From assembly GCA_031549625.1 (NCBI GenBank), contig JAVBPK010000012.1, positions 1-15,260 on the forward strand: a DNA stretch of 15,260 nucleotides. Direction: 5' to 3'. Shown one piece after another: positions 13,535-15,260 of the stretch. Position 1 is the first letter of the stretch; each line of letters starts with the position of its first letter. Position numbers and translations under genes: made by a program. The notes below the pieces were generated by a model. That model was not told the origin of the DNA and did not search any database. It saw only the letters and a program-made list of their open reading frames with translations. This DNA is from JAISXK01 sp031549625 (lineage in GTDB: Bacteria > Bacillota > Clostridia > Christensenellales > CAG-138).

Positions 13535-15260
13535 TCAGTCCCGCAGCAAGAAAGTCACGCTTTGCGGCGGCAGCTCAAATGCCTGCACCGGTTGCGCAAA
13601 GAAAAAGCTGTCATCGGTCAGCGCATCCCGCCATAAACCGGTAAGCGGTACGCCCAGCGCGGCGTCCGGCCCTTCTAAAAGGTCTTCCAAAGCAAAAAGG
13701 ACGCGCCGCGCTTCGTCCGCGCGGTTACAAAGCAGGAGGGCTGCTGCGGCAGGCACTGCTTCGTGGAAAGCGTCGTGCCCGTCGAACGTAAAGCGCAGCA
13801 CCGCGAATACATCCGGGTGCAAAGCGCCCATGCGGCAATAACCGGAACGCAAAGCGGCATTGCTGCCGCGCGCGCGGGAAACGGCGCGGTAGGCTTGCAG
13901 GAGCGATTGGTCTTCGCGGCCCCAGGGATAGGTGGCGCGGTTGAAAGGGTCGGCCATGCCGGTTACCCCGGCTTCGTCGCCATAGTAAATGCAGGGCACG
14001 CCGGGGATGGCCATTTGCAGCGCAGCGGCAAGTATAAGGCGCGCCTTTGCCGTGAGCAGCATTTCTGCGGTAAGTGAAAAGCCGGCCTGCTCCGCGCGCG
14101 GGAGTGCGTCCCGGTCTGGTGCGCCGCCTAGGGCGGTGAGAGCGCGCACGCTGTCGTGGGAGGAAAGCATATTCATGGCCGCGTAGTAAAACGCCTGCGG
14201 GTAATGCTCGCGCTGGGCTTGCAAGGTATGGTTAAACGCGTAGGCGTCGGAATGGCCAAGCAAAAACGAAAGCACGGCGGTGCGGAATGGATAGTTTGTG
14301 GCGCTGTCAAGCTCATGGCCATACACATAGCGCCTGCGCTCGCCGTAGGCCTCTTTTGTGGAGGCGTCTTCCCATACTTCGCCAAGCAGCACGCCGTCCG
14401 GGTCGAGCGATTTGAGCTGCACGCGCATGCGGGCAATGAAGGAATCGGGCAATTCGTCCGCCACATCCAGCCGCCAGCTGGAGACGCCTTTTTGCGCCCA
14501 ATACGCCAGCAGTGAGTCGGGGCCGCCCATCACAAAATCGGAATAGGAAGGATCGGATTCTTCCACTTCGGGCAGTTCCGGAAAGCCCCACCATGTGCGG
14601 TAACCATGCGTGTAACAGTCGTCGAAGCAGTACCAGCTGCGGTAGGGAGAGGCGGCGGATTGGTAAGCGCCCGGGCCGTGGTAACGCTCGTATTTGTTGA
14701 AATACACGCTGTCCGCGCCCGTGTGGGAAAATACGCCGTCCAGCATGATGCGGATGCCCGCGTCTCTCGCGGCACGCACAAGCTCCTCGAGCGCCGTGTT
14801 GCCGCCAAGGATGGGATCCACCCGGCGGTAGTCGGCGGTATCGTAGCGGTGGTTGGAGGCGCTTTCGAATACGGGGTTGAGATATAGGCAGGTTACGCCA
14901 AGCGATTGCAGGTAGGGCAAAGATTGCTGCAGGCCCGCAAGGTCGCCGCAGAAGAAATCGTTTGGCACATAATCTTTTTGGCCGGGTTCAGGCAGATAAT
15001 AAGGCTGGTCGTCCCAGTTTTCATGCAGTCGGATGGACCGGCCCAGTGACCGGTGGTAGCGTATGCCGGGGGCGGCGTCGCCGCCGCGGCGGAAACGGTC
15101 GGGAAAAACTTGATATAAGACGCCCTCGCGGAAATGCCGCGGCACGGCATAGGCGGGGTCATACACGGTGATCTGGTAGCCGGGAGGCTCGTGCGGGTAT
15201 AAAGCGCCCTCACCGCTTTCGCCGCCATAATACAAACTTTGGCCGTCGGGCAGGCGCAGC
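13535..15260 (-). CDS. GH13 alpha-glucan hydrolase (neopullulanase/cyclomaltodextrinase-like), 5'-truncated
   Basis: 574 codons are visible and the frame stays open to the window edge, so the true start and probably an N-terminal carbohydrate-binding domain are outside. The GH13 barrel begins at VLYQVFPDRF. Region I is IRIMLDGVFSHTG and region II is SSWRLDVADE with the nucleophile Asp. Region III is LLGEVWED with the acid-base Glu, and region IV is MLSSHDSVR with the third Asp. IPGVPCIYYGDEAG and a C-terminal beta domain follow. The pattern fits intracellular GH13 enzymes of the neopullulanase/maltogenic amylase group, which hydrolyse alpha-1,4 and some alpha-1,6 links in maltodextrins and cyclodextrins. 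No signal peptide can be judged. It is the first visible gene of the minus-strand string that ends with rubredoxin. Confidence 0.92.
   Translation of the reverse strand, partial: LRLPDGQSLYYGGESGEGALYPHEPPGYQITVYDPAYAVPRHFREGVLYQVFPDRFRRGGDAAPGIRYHRSLGRSIRLHENWDDQPYYLPEPGQKDYVPNDFFCGDLAGLQQSLPYLQSLGVTCLYLNPVFESASNHRYDTADYRRVDPILGGNTALEELVRAARDAGIRIMLDGVFSHTGADSVYFNKYERYHGPGAYQSAASPYRSWYCFDDCYTHGYRTWWGFPELPEVEESDPSYSDFVMGGPDSLLAYWAQKGVSSWRLDVADELPDSFIARMRVQLKSLDPDGVLLGEVWEDASTKEAYGERRRYVYGHELDSATNYPFRTAVLSFLLGHSDAYAFNHTLQAQREHYPQAFYYAAMNMLSSHDSVRALTALGGAPDRDALPRAEQAGFSLTAEMLLTAKARLILAAALQMAIPGVPCIYYGDEAGVTGMADPFNRATYPWGREDQSLLQAYRAVSRARGSNAALRSGYCRMGALHPDVFAVLRFTFDGHDAFHEAVPAAAALLLCNRADEARRVLFALEDLLEGPDAALGVPLTGLWRDALTDDSFFFAQPVQAFELPPQSVTFLLRD

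Overview
The window looks like a chromosomal segment of a Bacillota, probably a Clostridia-type gut or anaerobic bacterium. The evidence is strong AGGAGG-type ribosome binding sites, GTG starts, a T-box leader on leuS, a PPKTG sorting signal, a rubredoxin and a DUF1858 protein. Base composition is intermediate by eye. No species can be named from the sequence alone.

Left region (1-5860, minus strand): a 5-oxoproline (pyroglutamate) utilisation locus related to the Bacillus ycsF-ycsG-kipI-kipA-kipR cluster. Transcription runs from a sigma-A-like promoter near 5830-5857 through pxpA (GTG start), an Nramp-superfamily transporter that lacks the metal-binding signature residues, pxpB and pxpC, to a hairpin terminator near 1692-1739. 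A second unit starts at a near-consensus promoter (1622-1650) and carries a GntR/FCD regulator and an M81 (MlrC-like) metallopeptidase cut by the window start. Both promoters carry the same palindromic motif, with 13 identical bases (CCGATTGTATACA), placed at or just after the start of transcription. This suggests one regulon under the local GntR protein.

Middle region (5860-9920): a gene-free stretch (5860-6277) holds three copies of a three-hairpin module. Two copies are identical over 83 bp, and one is inverted and diverged with stem pairing kept. Next come a stand-alone Smr-domain gene (minus), an AT-rich intergenic stretch with a promoter, and a large secreted repeat protein (plus) with seven modules of about 80-86 residues and a PPKTG cell-wall sorting signal. 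A complete T-box leucine riboswitch follows, with promoter, stem I, stem III, T-box, antiterminator and terminator.

Right region (9920-15260): leuS (leucyl-tRNA synthetase, plus), a roughly 290-base hairpin-rich spacer, and then a minus-strand gene string read from the right edge: a GH13 alpha-glucan hydrolase (5' end outside the window), a two-TM protein with a C-terminal zinc ribbon, a DUF1858 protein and a rubredoxin.
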